Of a DNA stretch of 64,000 nt, positions 49,666-58,806 are shown in pieces. Where the stretch lies: contig NZ_JBFANZ010000020.1 in NCBI RefSeq assembly GCF_040659735.1, positions 1-64,000 of the forward strand, read 5' to 3'. A program made the translations under genes and the position numbers. Within the stretch, counting starts at the first letter, position 1, and every line of letters starts with the position of its first letter. The notes under the pieces were generated by a model. The model searched no databases. It worked only from the letters and a program-made list of their open reading frames with translations, and was not told the DNA's origin. The DNA comes from Micromonospora_I sp040659735. Lineage in GTDB: Bacteria > Actinomycetota > Actinomycetes > Mycobacteriales > Micromonosporaceae.

Positions 49666-51066
49666 ATGGTGCGCTCGACGCGGGTGGCCGTGGCGTGCGC
49701 GCTGGTCGTGGTCCTCGCGGCGTCCGGTTGCACCGGTGACCGGTCGGAGCCGAGGCGGGATTTCCGTCCCGGCTCCAACGGTGTCGGTGACCCGTACTTC
49801 CCGACCTACGGCAACGGCGGCTACGACGTGGCCAGCTACGCCCTGAAGCTCACGTACGACCCGGCCGACGACCGCGTGACCGGCAACGCGACGATCACCG
49901 CGACGGCGACCAGTGACCTGTCCCGGTTCAACCTGGACCTGGTCGGGCTGACCGTCTCCACCGTCACCGTCGACGGGAAGCGCGCGGGCAACTCCCGCGA
50001 CGGCGCCGAGTTGGTGATCACCCCGGACGCCGGGTTGCCGAAGGGGCGGCGCTTCACCGTCGAGATCGGTTACGCGGGTGTCCCGGAGCAGATCACCAGT
50101 TCCGATCTGGGCAAGAACGGCTTCTTCGACACCCGTGACGGCGCGATCGCCCTCGGCCAGCCGGAATCCGCGAGCACGTGGTTCCCGGTCAACGACCATC
50201 CGCTCGACAAGGCCAGCTACGAGATCGAGGTCACCGTGCCCGACGGGCTCAGCGCGCTGAGCAACGGCGTGCCCGGCGGGACCACGAAGGCCGGTGGCTG
50301 GACGACGTGGAAGTGGTCGACGCGAACGCCGATGGCGAGTTACCTGGCGACCGTGGTGATCGGCAATTACCGGGTGAAGAGCGGGACGCACGACGGGAAG
50401 CCGCTGGTCACGGCCGTCGCCGCCACGTTGCCAGTCGGCGCCGCCGACGCGGCGATGGCCCGCACGGGCGAGATCGCGGATTTTCTCGCCACCCAGTTCG
50501 GGCCCTACCCCTTCGAGGCGTACGGCGGCATCGTGGTCGACAACGACCGGATCCGCTACGCGCTGGAGACCCAGACACGTCCCGTCTACGGCAACGTCTT
50601 CTTCGGCTCCGGCCCGAGCACCTGGGTGGTGGCCCACGAGTTGGCGCACCAGTGGTTCGGCGACAGCGTGTCGATCCATCACTGGAGCGACATCTGGCTC
50701 AACGAGGGCTTCGCGACGTACGCGGAGTGGTTGTGGGAGGAGCACGACGGCGGTAAGCCGGTGCGGGCCAACGTCGAGTCCGAGTACGCCAGGACCGACT
50801 GGTCGAAGCCGACGGCCGATCCCGGCAGGTCGGCCATTTTCAGTCCGGCGGTCTACAAGCGTGGCGGACTGACGGTCCACGCGCTGCGCCGCACCGTCGG
50901 CGACGATGCCTTCTTCCGGATCCTGCGGACCTGGACCGCCGAGAAGCGCGACGGCAACGCCACGACGGCCGAGTTCATCACCGTCGCCGAGCGCGTCTCC
51001 GGCAGGTCCCTGCGGTCGTTCTTCGACGAGTGGCTCTCCGGGAACACCGCGCCACCCCTCCCGTGA
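49666..51066 (+). CDS. M1-family metallopeptidase lipoprotein, copy 1
   Basis: The 466-residue lipoprotein has a signal peptide with lipobox VVLAASGC, so it is secreted and lipid-anchored. The zinc motif HELAHQWFG and, 18 residues on, NEGFATYAEW identify the M1 gluzincin family. The exopeptidase motif GxMEN is replaced by ALETQ. A beta-rich N-terminal domain precedes the catalytic domain, and the helical C-terminal domain is short. I start at ATG 49666 after GGAGAGG. A close paralogue follows immediately. Confidence 0.9.
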   Translation: MVRSTRVAVACALVVVLAASGCTGDRSEPRRDFRPGSNGVGDPYFPTYGNGGYDVASYALKLTYDPADDRVTGNATITATATSDLSRFNLDLVGLTVSTVTVDGKRAGNSRDGAELVITPDAGLPKGRRFTVEIGYAGVPEQITSSDLGKNGFFDTRDGAIALGQPESASTWFPVNDHPLDKASYEIEVTVPDGLSALSNGVPGGTTKAGGWTTWKWSTRTPMASYLATVVIGNYRVKSGTHDGKPLVTAVAATLPVGAADAAMARTGEIADFLATQFGPYPFEAYGGIVVDNDRIRYALETQTRPVYGNVFFGSGPSTWVVAHELAHQWFGDSVSIHHWSDIWLNEGFATYAEWLWEEHDGGKPVRANVESEYARTDWSKPTADPGRSAIFSPAVYKRGGLTVHALRRTVGDDAFFRILRTWTAEKRDGNATTAEFITVAERVSGRSLRSFFDEWLSGNTAPPLP

Positions 51067-51149
51067 CCGGACCGTGAATGCTCCTTTGTAGAGTCTCCCT
51101 CCTGGGTCGGCATGACCATGTCGCGCTCGTGTTTCGCGGGGGGATTCGA

Positions 51150-52616
51150 ATGGGCACTGGACGAGGTATGCCCCGGGCCGCGGTCGGCCTCGTGGCGGTC
51201 GCCGTGATGGGGTTGGCGGGCTGTGGGTCCGGTGAGCGCGCCGGCTCGGCGTCCCCGTCGGCGGCGGGCGTCTCACCGACGCCGAGCTACAACTTCGAGC
51301 CGGGCGCGGACGGTGTCGGGGATCCGTACTTCCCCACGTACGGCAACAGCGGGTACGACGTCGAGCAGTACACCGTGAAGGTCAGGTACGACCCGAAGAG
51401 CGACCAACTCGCCGGGACGGCGACCGTGCAGGCGACCGCCACGTCGGACCTCTCCCGGTTCAACCTTGACCTGGCCGGCCTCACCGTGCGCTCCGTGACG
51501 ATCGAGGGGGCGGCCGCCAGGCACGCCCGTGAGCGCAACGAACTCGTCGTCACGCCCGCGAAGGGGCTGCCGAAGGGCGCCCGGTTCACGGCGGAGATCG
51601 CCTACGACGGCAAGCCGTCGCCGCTGACCAACAAGGACCTCGGCGACGGGGGCTTCCTGCACACCCCGGACGGCGCGATCGCGCTCGGCCAGCCGGAGTC
51701 GGCGAGCACCTGGTTCCCGGTGAATGACCACCCGTCGGACAAGGCGACGTACAGCTTCGAGATCACCGTTCCGGACGGGTTGGCCGCGATCAGCAACGGC
51801 GTCCCGGAGGGGAGCACGAAGGCCGGCGGCTGGACCACCTGGAAGTGGGCCGAGCGGACGCCGATGGCGAGCTACCTCAGCACCGTGGTGATCGGCAAGT
51901 ACCGGGTGAAGACCGGCCAGCACAAGGGGCGGCCGGTGCTCACCGCGGTGGCCGACAGCCTGCCGAAGGGCGCCGTCGACGCGGCCATGGCGAGCACCGT
52001 GACGGTCGCCGACTACCTCGAGACGGTCTTCGGGCCTTACCCCGTCGAGGCGTACGGCGGTGTGGTGATCAACGATGACCGGATCCGCTACGCCCTGGAG
52101 ACGCAGGGACGTCCGGTCTACTCCGGCGGTTTCTTCGCGGGTGGCCGGCAGAACAACGTGGTGGCGCACGAGATCGCGCACCAGTGGTTCGGCAACAGCG
52201 TGGCGCTGGAGCGGTGGCAGGACATCTGGCTCAACGAGGGTTTCGCCACGTACGCGGAGTGGCTGTGGGCGGAACATGCCGGCGGCCCGAAGGTCCAGGC
52301 GGCGTTCACCACGGAGTACGGCCGGAGCGCGGCCACGGTGTGGAAGATCCCGCCCGGCAAGCCGGGGCCGGCCGAGTTGTTCAGCGCGTCGGTCTACAAG
52401 CGGGGCGGGATGACGGTGCACGCGCTGCGCGTGGCGGTGGGCGACGAGGCGTTCTTCCGGATCCTGAAGACGTGGGTGGCGGAGCAGCGGAACGGCAATG
52501 CCACGACCGCCGAGTTCGTGACGCTGGCGGAGCGGATCTCGGGCAAGCAACTCGACGCGTTGTTCGACGCGTGGCTCTACGGCACGAAGAAGCCGCCGCT
52601 GCCCAAGCGGAGCTGA
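51150..52616 (+). CDS. M1-family metallopeptidase lipoprotein, copy 2
   Basis: The 488-residue paralogue of the preceding gene shares long identical segments such as GVGDPYFPTYGN, IALGQPESASTWFPVNDHP and DIWLNEGFATYAEWLW. It has lipobox VMGLAGC, then a Ser/Pro-rich linker (about 25-50), zinc motif HEIAHQWFG and ALETQ in place of GxMEN. GGGGGG precedes ATG 51150. A TAGAGT hexamer near 51089 in the intergenic gap suggests its own promoter. The pair arose by tandem duplication. Confidence 0.9.
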   Translation: MGTGRGMPRAAVGLVAVAVMGLAGCGSGERAGSASPSAAGVSPTPSYNFEPGADGVGDPYFPTYGNSGYDVEQYTVKVRYDPKSDQLAGTATVQATATSDLSRFNLDLAGLTVRSVTIEGAAARHARERNELVVTPAKGLPKGARFTAEIAYDGKPSPLTNKDLGDGGFLHTPDGAIALGQPESASTWFPVNDHPSDKATYSFEITVPDGLAAISNGVPEGSTKAGGWTTWKWAERTPMASYLSTVVIGKYRVKTGQHKGRPVLTAVADSLPKGAVDAAMASTVTVADYLETVFGPYPVEAYGGVVINDDRIRYALETQGRPVYSGGFFAGGRQNNVVAHEIAHQWFGNSVALERWQDIWLNEGFATYAEWLWAEHAGGPKVQAAFTTEYGRSAATVWKIPPGKPGPAELFSASVYKRGGMTVHALRVAVGDEAFFRILKTWVAEQRNGNATTAEFVTLAERISGKQLDALFDAWLYGTKKPPLPKRS

Positions 52617-52644
52617 GAGTCACGTCGAGGCGGTCACTCTCAGC
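52612..52644. terminator. Hairpin between convergent M1 peptidase and LCP genes
   Basis: GCTGAGAGT (52612-52620) and ACTCTCAGC (52636-52644) form a 9-bp stem that begins in the peptidase stop codon region. It lies 15 bp before the end of the convergent LCP gene. Confidence 0.5.
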
Positions 52645-52658
52645 GCCGCGCGGCCGGG

Positions 52659-53792
52659 TCAGCCCTTGACGACCAGCTTCGGGTTGGCTTTCAGGAACGC
52701 TTCCGCCCGGCCCGCCCGCAGTTCGGCGATGAACTTCCGTCCGACCTGCTCAAGCTGCTCGCCGGCGTAGCCGCCGCCGCTCTCGACGCCGAGCCCGGGG
52801 AGGCCGACCAGGGTCAGGGCCTCGGGGCGGAGGTTGCTCAGGGCGAAGGCGAAGTCGATCGGCCGGCGTCCCTGCCCGTCGAAGACCAGCGTCTTGCTGA
52901 CCGCCCGCAGCACCCGGTCGATGCCGGCCGGATCGCTGGCGAGCTTCCGGTCGAGCACCTTGCGCAGCATCGCCTTGAGTAGTTGCTGCTGGTGCCGTTG
53001 CCGCGTGTAGTCGCCGCCGGAGATGTAGCGCTGCCGGGCGTAGTCCAGCGCCTGCCACCCGTTGAAGTGCCGCTGGCCCTTCTCGTAGACCATCTGTGGA
53101 CCCGAGTAGCCGTTCGTGCCGCCGGGCGTGCGCATCCGTCCGTCGGGTCGCAGGTGGATGGAGGCGACCCGCTGGTCGACGTAGAGGTCGACGCCGCCGA
53201 TCGCGTTGATGAGGTCCCGGTACCCGCGGAAGTTGAGCACCGCGCCGGCGTCGAAGCGGGCGATCCCGGTGTACTTGCTGACGGTCTTCGCGAGCAGCTG
53301 GAAGCCCTGGGCGACGTCGGGCCTGGCACCGCCCGTGCGGCGGCTGCCGTAGCTCATGGCGTGGGTGAGTTTGGTGCGTCCGCCGCCGTACCCGGCCTTG
53401 GGGAATGACGGGATGTCGACGACGAGGTCGCGGGGGAGCGAGAAGAGATAGCCGCGGTCGAGCCCCTTCGTGACGTGCAGGATCAGCACGGCGTCGGCGT
53501 TCGGTTGCCACGTCGGCACGCTTTCCCGCGGATCGATTCCGACGAGCAGGATGTTGAGTGGCCCGGTGATGTCGGCGCCCGGCGGCGTGGTGGGACTGGG
53601 CGTGGGCGACGGAGTGGACGTGGGCGGGGACATCCCGCCGAGCAGATCGGCGCGGGGCACGTCGTACCGGGAGCGGAGTAGCTGGATGCCGAACACGGCC
53701 GCGCCCGCCAGCAGGACCGCGACCAGCGCGATCGCCGCGCCCCGCATCATGCGGCCGCGCCTGCTCGCCGGGTCCGCCCCCGTGTCGCCCAT
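52659..53792 (-). CDS. LytR-CpsA-Psr (LCP) family protein
   Basis: The 377-residue protein has an N-terminal membrane helix (about 18-38) and a Pro/Thr-rich linker. It is followed by the LCP catalytic domain, with NILLVGIDPRE, SLPRDLVVDIP, KLTHAMSYG and the arginine-rich ALDYARQRYISGGDYTRQRHQQ. LCP enzymes attach glycopolymers such as arabinogalactan or teichoic acids to peptidoglycan using lipid-linked donors, on the outer side of the membrane. AAGGAG lies 8 nt before the ATG at 53792. Confidence 0.93.
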   Translation of the reverse strand: MGDTGADPASRRGRMMRGAAIALVAVLLAGAAVFGIQLLRSRYDVPRADLLGGMSPPTSTPSPTPSPTTPPGADITGPLNILLVGIDPRESVPTWQPNADAVLILHVTKGLDRGYLFSLPRDLVVDIPSFPKAGYGGGRTKLTHAMSYGSRRTGGARPDVAQGFQLLAKTVSKYTGIARFDAGAVLNFRGYRDLINAIGGVDLYVDQRVASIHLRPDGRMRTPGGTNGYSGPQMVYEKGQRHFNGWQALDYARQRYISGGDYTRQRHQQQLLKAMLRKVLDRKLASDPAGIDRVLRAVSKTLVFDGQGRRPIDFAFALSNLRPEALTLVGLPGLGVESGGGYAGEQLEQVGRKFIAELRAGRAEAFLKANPKLVVKG

Positions 53793-53906
53793 TCGTGTGC
53801 TCCTTCACGGGTTGCCGCTTGTCTCGCTGCTATGGAAACGCCCCGGTGACGGTACGGGTTGCGTGCCGATCAGGTGTGTTGACTCGGCGGAACGTGTGAC
53901 TTGCCC

Positions 53907-53935
53907 GTAGCGCAAAAGCTACTCGTCGGTAATGA
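53907..53935 (+). promoter_or_regulatory. choD promoter: inverted repeat and TAATGA -10 box
   Basis: GTAGC-GCAAAA-GCTAC (53907-53922) lies directly upstream of TAATGA (53930-53935), which ends 7 nt before ATG 53943. No Shine-Dalgarno is present, so a leaderless transcript is likely and the repeat may be an operator. Confidence 0.4.
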
Positions 53936-53942
53936 TGACCCC

Positions 53943-55655
53943 ATGCGGTACGACGTGGTCGTGGTTGGCTCGGGATTCGGCGGCAGCGTATCCGCCCTGC
54001 GTCTCGCGGAGAAGGGTTATTCCGTCGCGGTGCTCGAGGCGGGCCGGCGTTTCGCCGACGACGAGTTCCCGCAGACGTCCTGGCGCACCCGGCGCTTCCT
54101 GTGGGCGCCGAAGCTCGGCTGCTACGGGATCCAGCGGATCACCCTGCTCCGCTCGGCCGGCCGGAAGGCGGGCGGGGCCGGGGCGGGGGTGCTCGTGCTC
54201 TCCGGCGCCGGCGTCGGCGGCGGCTCCCTCGTCTACGCCAACACGCTCTACGAGCCGCTCTCCGCGTTCTACGACGATCCGCAGTGGCGCGACATCACCG
54301 ACTGGCGGTCGGAGTTGGCGCCCTACTACGACCAGGCCAAGCGGATGCTCGGGGTGACCACCTATCCGGTGCACACCGCGGCCGACCGGGCGATGCGCGC
54401 GGTGGCCCAGCGGATGGGCGTGGCGGAGACCTTCCACCCCACGCCGGTCGGCGTCCACATCGGACGTCCCGGTGAGGTCACCGCGGACCCCTACTTCGGC
54501 GGCGTCGGCCCCGACCGGACCGGCTGCCTGCACTGCGGCGCCTGCATGACCGGTTGCCGGCACGGAGCCAAGAACACGCTGGTGAAGAACTACCTCTGGC
54601 TCGCCGAGCGGCTCGGCGCGGCGGTGCACCCGATGACCACGGTGACGGCCGTCCGTCCGGCCGCGTCCGGCGCGGGCTACGAGATCGAGACCGTACGCAC
54701 CGGCGCGTGGCTGGCGAAGCGACGGCAGGTGATCGAGGCCGACCAGGTCATCTTCGCGGCCGGGGCGCTCGGCACCCAGCGGCTGCTGCACGAGATGAAG
54801 ACGTCCGGCCGGTTGCCGGAGCTCTCGCCCCGGGTCGGGGCGTTGACCCGCACCAACTCCGAGGCGATCCTCGGCGCCGCGGTGCTGCGGCCCGAGGCGC
54901 GACGGCGTGGCGTGGACTTCACCGAGGGGGTGGCGATCACCAGTTCGTTCCACCCCGACGCGCAGACCCATGTCGAGCCGGTGCGTTACGGCCGCGGCTC
55001 CAACGTGATGGGTCTGCTCCAGTCGGCGCTGGTCGACGGCGGTCCACGTCGGGTGCGGCGCTGGCTCGGCATCATGGGTCGGGCGCCCCTGACCTACCTG
55101 CGACTGCTGTCGGTGCGCGACTGGTCGCAGCGGACCGTCATCGCCCTGGTCATGCAGTCGGCGGACAACTCGCTGACCACCCACTTCCGGCGCAGTTGGC
55201 TCGGACGGCGTCGCCTCGCCACCACGCAGGGACACGGCGCGCCCAACCCGACGTGGGTCCCGGCGGGCAACGAGGCCGTACGGCTCCTCGCCGAGGAGAT
55301 CGGTGGCATCCCGGGCGGGGCCATGACGGAGCCGTTCAACATCCCGATGACCGCGCACATCCTCGGCGGGGCCGCGATCGGGGCGTCCCCCGACACCGGG
55401 GTCGTCGACGGCTACCACCGCGTCTTCGGTCACCCCGGGCTGCACGTGGTTGACGGGGCCGCCGTCTCGGCGAATCTCGGGGTCAACCCGTCGTTGACGA
55501 TCACGGCCCAGGCGGAGCGGGCGATGTCGTTCTGGCCGAACCGCGGCGAGCAGGATCCGCGGCCCGCGCTGGGCGATCCGTACGTGCGGGTCGAGCCGGT
55601 GCCGCCGCGCCGGCCCGCGGTTCCCACCCATGCCCCGGCGGCGCTGCGCGTGTGA
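53943..55655 (+). CDS. choD: GMC-family oxidoreductase, ChoD-like
   Basis: The 570-residue flavoprotein has the FAD-binding VVVGSGFGGSVSALRLAEKG at the N-terminus, LSGAGVGGGSLVYANTLY, a cysteine cluster CLHCGACMTGCRHGAKN and the C-terminal VDGAAVSANLGVNPSLTI. It is closely similar to mycobacterial ChoD (Rv3409c), which sits by guaB3 as here. ChoD is annotated cholesterol oxidase, but its true substrate is disputed, and the cysteine motif is atypical for sterol oxidases. There is no signal peptide. I begin at ATG 53943. The frame upstream has no coding character. Confidence 0.88.
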   Translation: MRYDVVVVGSGFGGSVSALRLAEKGYSVAVLEAGRRFADDEFPQTSWRTRRFLWAPKLGCYGIQRITLLRSAGRKAGGAGAGVLVLSGAGVGGGSLVYANTLYEPLSAFYDDPQWRDITDWRSELAPYYDQAKRMLGVTTYPVHTAADRAMRAVAQRMGVAETFHPTPVGVHIGRPGEVTADPYFGGVGPDRTGCLHCGACMTGCRHGAKNTLVKNYLWLAERLGAAVHPMTTVTAVRPAASGAGYEIETVRTGAWLAKRRQVIEADQVIFAAGALGTQRLLHEMKTSGRLPELSPRVGALTRTNSEAILGAAVLRPEARRRGVDFTEGVAITSSFHPDAQTHVEPVRYGRGSNVMGLLQSALVDGGPRRVRRWLGIMGRAPLTYLRLLSVRDWSQRTVIALVMQSADNSLTTHFRRSWLGRRRLATTQGHGAPNPTWVPAGNEAVRLLAEEIGGIPGGAMTEPFNIPMTAHILGGAAIGASPDTGVVDGYHRVFGHPGLHVVDGAAVSANLGVNPSLTITAQAERAMSFWPNRGEQDPRPALGDPYVRVEPVPPRRPAVPTHAPAALRV

Positions 55656-55703
55656 GGAGAAGCGGTTCCTTACGCCGCCGTCTCGGCGGGCGGTGACGGT
55701 CGG

Positions 55704-55709
55704 TAGGCT
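55704..55709 (+). promoter_or_regulatory. Candidate -10 hexamer TAGGCT for guaA
   Basis: TAGGCT ends 8 nt before ATG 55718. No Shine-Dalgarno is present. Confidence 0.45.
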
Positions 55710-55717
55710 TGCTCGGC

Positions 55718-57271
55718 ATGAGCACGCCGCGACCCGTCCTCGTCGTTGACTTCGGGGCCCAGTACGCCCAACTGATCGCCCGTCGTGTCCGTGAGGCGAA
55801 GGTCTACTCGGAGATCGTGCCGCACTCGATGTCGGCGGCCGAGATGCTGGCGAAGAATCCCGCCGCGATCATCCTCTCCGGCGGTCCGTCCAGCGTCTAC
55901 GAGTCCGGCGCCCCGCAGCTCGACGCCAAGCTCTTCGATGACGACGTGCCGGTTTTCGGCATCTGCTACGGCTTCCAGGCGATGGCGCAGGCGCTCGGCG
56001 GCACGGTGGCCCGGACCGGTCGGCGGGAGTTCGGCGGCACGCCGCTCACCGCCCGCCCCGAGGCCGGCGTGCTGCTGCGCGAGCTCCCCGCCGAGCTGCC
56101 GGTCTGGATGAGCCACGGTGACTCCGTCACCGAGGCTCCGGCCGGCTTCACGGTGACGGCGGAGTCCGCCGGCGCGCCGGTGGCGGCGTTCGAGGATCTC
56201 GTCTCCCGTCGCGCCGGGGTGCAGTTCCACCCGGAGGTGGCGCACACCGCGCACGGTCAGGAGGTGCTGAAGCGCTTCCTCTACGACATCGCGGGGATCG
56301 AACCGACCTGGACCCCGGCCAACATCATCGACGAGCAGGTCGCGCGGATCCGTGAGCAGGTCGGGGACAAGGAGGTGATCTGCGGGCTCTCCGGTGGGGT
56401 CGACTCCGCGGTCGCCGCCGCCCTGGTCCACAAGGCCGTCGGTGATCAGCTCACCTGTGTCTTCGTCGATCACGGTCTGCTCCGCGCGGGCGAGCCGGAG
56501 CAGGTGGAGGAGGACTACGTCGCGGCGACCGGCATCAAGCTGAAGGTGGTCGACGCGCAGGAGCGCTTCCTGGGGGCGCTAAACGGCGTCATCGACCCGG
56601 AGCAGAAGCGCAAGATCATCGGGCGGGAGTTCATCCGGGTCTTCGAGGCCGCCGCCCGTGAGGTCGCGGCGACGGGTGACGTCGAGTTCCTGGTGCAGGG
56701 CACCCTCTATCCGGATGTGGTCGAGTCCGGTGGCGGCACCGGCACCGCCAACATCAAGTCGCACCACAACGTCGGCGGGCTTCCGGACGATCTCCAGTTC
56801 TCGCTGATCGAGCCGCTGCGCACGCTCTTCAAGGACGAGGTGCGCGCGCTCGGCCTCGCCCTGGGGCTCCCCGAGGCGATGATCTGGCGGCACCCGTTCC
56901 CCGGCCCCGGGCTCGCGATCCGGATCATCGGGGCGGTCGACCGGCCGCGCCTGGAGGTGCTGCGCGCCGCCGATCTGATCGCCCGCGAGGAGTTGACCGC
57001 CGCCGGGCTCGACCGCGACGTGTGGCAGTTCCCGGTGGTGCTCCTCGCCGACGTCCGCAGCGTCGGAGTCCAGGGCGACGGGCGCACCTACGGGCACCCC
57101 GTCGTGCTGCGCCCCGTCTCCAGCGAGGACGCCATGACGGCGGACTGGTCGCGCCTGCCGTACGACGTCATCGCGCGGATCTCCACGCGCATCACCAACG
57201 AGGTGCCCGAGGTCAACCGGGTCGTGCTCGACGTGACCAGCAAGCCCCCGGGCACCATCGAGTGGGAGTGA
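55718..57271 (+). CDS. guaA: GMP synthase (glutamine-hydrolysing)
   Basis: The 517-residue enzyme amidates XMP to GMP. The class I glutaminase domain (about 1-195) has the nucleophile in GICYGFQAMAQALGG and the HPE triad motif in FHPEVAHT. The ATP pyrophosphatase P-loop is GLSGGVDSAVAA. The C-terminal dimerisation domain ends KPPGTIEWE. It completes the guaB-guaA pathway in this window. A TAGGCT box just upstream suggests a nearly leaderless message. Confidence 0.97.
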   Translation: MSTPRPVLVVDFGAQYAQLIARRVREAKVYSEIVPHSMSAAEMLAKNPAAIILSGGPSSVYESGAPQLDAKLFDDDVPVFGICYGFQAMAQALGGTVARTGRREFGGTPLTARPEAGVLLRELPAELPVWMSHGDSVTEAPAGFTVTAESAGAPVAAFEDLVSRRAGVQFHPEVAHTAHGQEVLKRFLYDIAGIEPTWTPANIIDEQVARIREQVGDKEVICGLSGGVDSAVAAALVHKAVGDQLTCVFVDHGLLRAGEPEQVEEDYVAATGIKLKVVDAQERFLGALNGVIDPEQKRKIIGREFIRVFEAAAREVAATGDVEFLVQGTLYPDVVESGGGTGTANIKSHHNVGGLPDDLQFSLIEPLRTLFKDEVRALGLALGLPEAMIWRHPFPGPGLAIRIIGAVDRPRLEVLRAADLIAREELTAAGLDRDVWQFPVVLLADVRSVGVQGDGRTYGHPVVLRPVSSEDAMTADWSRLPYDVIARISTRITNEVPEVNRVVLDVTSKPPGTIEWE

Positions 57272-57281
57272 CCCCCACCGG

Positions 57282-57617
57282 TCACGCGAGCGGCGGCTGG
57301 GGCGGGGTGTGGCCCTGCTCCGGCCCGGTGGGGACCCACCCGGGCGCACCGGGAGCCGCCGGCCACGCGGGCGCGGTGGGCGGCTCCTCGGGCATGAGGA
57401 ACCACATGACCGGGTACGCCAGCAGCGCCAGACCGCCGGTCAGCACCGCGGCCACGGCGAAGATCACCCGGACCAGCGTGGGGTCGACGGCGAAGTAACG
57501 GCCGAGCCCACTGGCCACACCGGCGATCATCCGGTCGGTCGTGGGGCGGCGGAGCTGCTTGTACGGAGGCTGGTTGACGGCCGGCTGGCTGTGCGGGGAG
57601 AGCAGGTTTTCTGTCAT
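57282..57617 (-). CDS. PspC-domain membrane protein
   Basis: The 111-residue protein has a PspC domain at about 20-75 (QLRRPTTDRMIAGVASGLGRYFAVDPTLVR begins it) with one to two hydrophobic helices (VIFAVAAVLTGGLALLAYPVMWFLM) and a Pro-rich C-terminus. PspC proteins sense or respond to envelope stress. The ATG at 57617 has GGAGG only one base away, so the true start could be slightly different. It converges with guaA, and a 6-bp hairpin (57268-57285) spans the two ends. Confidence 0.87.
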   Translation of the reverse strand: MTENLLSPHSQPAVNQPPYKQLRRPTTDRMIAGVASGLGRYFAVDPTLVRVIFAVAAVLTGGLALLAYPVMWFLMPEEPPTAPAWPAAPGAPGWVPTGPEQGHTPPQPPLA

Positions 57618-57784
57618 GCCTCCACGGTCCGCGCCGCCGTGCCCGCCGACCTCGGGAACCGCCCGGATCCTTACCCTGAGTGCCCCCGGATCGGCAACAC
57701 TCCGGCCCCGCCTTCCGCCGACGAGTGTCGCCAATCTGACAGTCTTCCGTGTGTTGTCTCCTCATACGGGCAGAATTCCGCCCT

Positions 57785-58732
57785 GTGACCCCCGCGCTGG
57801 AGCCGCTTCGCAGGATCGCGGCATACGCAGTTTGCGCCGATTCCGACGATCGGGTGCTCCTGGTCCGCGCGTCGCCACGCTCGGGCACCCCCGGCGTGTG
57901 GTCGCTGCCCGGCGGCGCCGTCGACCACGGTGAGGACCCCAACCACACCGTCGTACGGGAGACCGCCGCGGAGACCGGCCTGTCGGTGGCGGTGACCGGG
58001 CTGCGGGACGTGCTCGCCGACATGCGCGCTCTGCCGCACCGGGGGATCACGATCCACACCGACCGCCTCGTCTACGACGTCTCGGTCCGCGGTGGAACTC
58101 TCTGCGACCGCATCGGCCACCCCACCGACCTCGCCCGCTGGCACACCCTCGAGGAGGCCAAGGGCCTGCCGCTGCGCCCCTTCACCGCCGGCGCGCTGGG
58201 GCTGCCTCCCGGCCCGGTCGACCTGCGCCCCGACGAGCCCCCCGAGTTCCCGTCGTTCTACGCGGTGCCCGGACCGGACGGCCTGCACCGGGCGCAGCGG
58301 TTCGCCGCGTACGCGGTGGCGACCGATCCGGCCCGCCGCGTGCTGCTCACCCGGATCGCTCCCGGATATCCCGGGGCGGGCCGCTGGCATCTGCCCGGCG
58401 GCGGCACCGACTACGGCGAGCAGCCGGGTGCGGCGCTGATCCGGGAGCTGCTCGAGGAAACCGGCCAGCGCGGGCGGCTCACCGAGCTGCTCGGCGTCGC
58501 CAGCCACCGTGACGCGGCCTCCCTCGGCCCGGAGGGCTATCCGATCGACTGGCACGGGGTGCGGGCCTTCTATCGCGTCGTCGTGGAGACCCCCGCCCCG
58601 CCGACCGTCGGCGACGTGGGCGGTTCCACCTCGGAGGCACGCTGGTTCGCCCCGGACGAGCTGACCGCCCTCTCGCCGACCGATCTGACCGAGGTGACCG
58701 CCGAAGCCGTACGCGCTGCCCGTCTCGCGTGA
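57785..58732 (+). CDS. Double-Nudix hydrolase, copy 1
   Basis: The 315-residue protein has two Nudix domains. The first (about 8-140) has a box with RETAAETGL, where the first Glu of the EE pair is Ala. The second (about 165-310) has a full box, GGTDYGEQPGAALIRELLEETG. Nudix enzymes cleave nucleoside diphosphates linked to another group, and the second site should be active. The substrate is unknown. GTG 57785 is chosen because the first strand (RRIAAYAVC) follows. The next gene encodes a paralogue with the same fusion. Confidence 0.85.
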   Translation: MTPALEPLRRIAAYAVCADSDDRVLLVRASPRSGTPGVWSLPGGAVDHGEDPNHTVVRETAAETGLSVAVTGLRDVLADMRALPHRGITIHTDRLVYDVSVRGGTLCDRIGHPTDLARWHTLEEAKGLPLRPFTAGALGLPPGPVDLRPDEPPEFPSFYAVPGPDGLHRAQRFAAYAVATDPARRVLLTRIAPGYPGAGRWHLPGGGTDYGEQPGAALIRELLEETGQRGRLTELLGVASHRDAASLGPEGYPIDWHGVRAFYRVVVETPAPPTVGDVGGSTSEARWFAPDELTALSPTDLTEVTAEAVRAARLA

Positions 58733-58806
58733 TCGGCGCTGCCGCCGTCGGTCATGCTGGGGGAGCGGCGTGCGGGACGTCGCGCGCGGACCGAGGAGGT
58801 GCCGGC

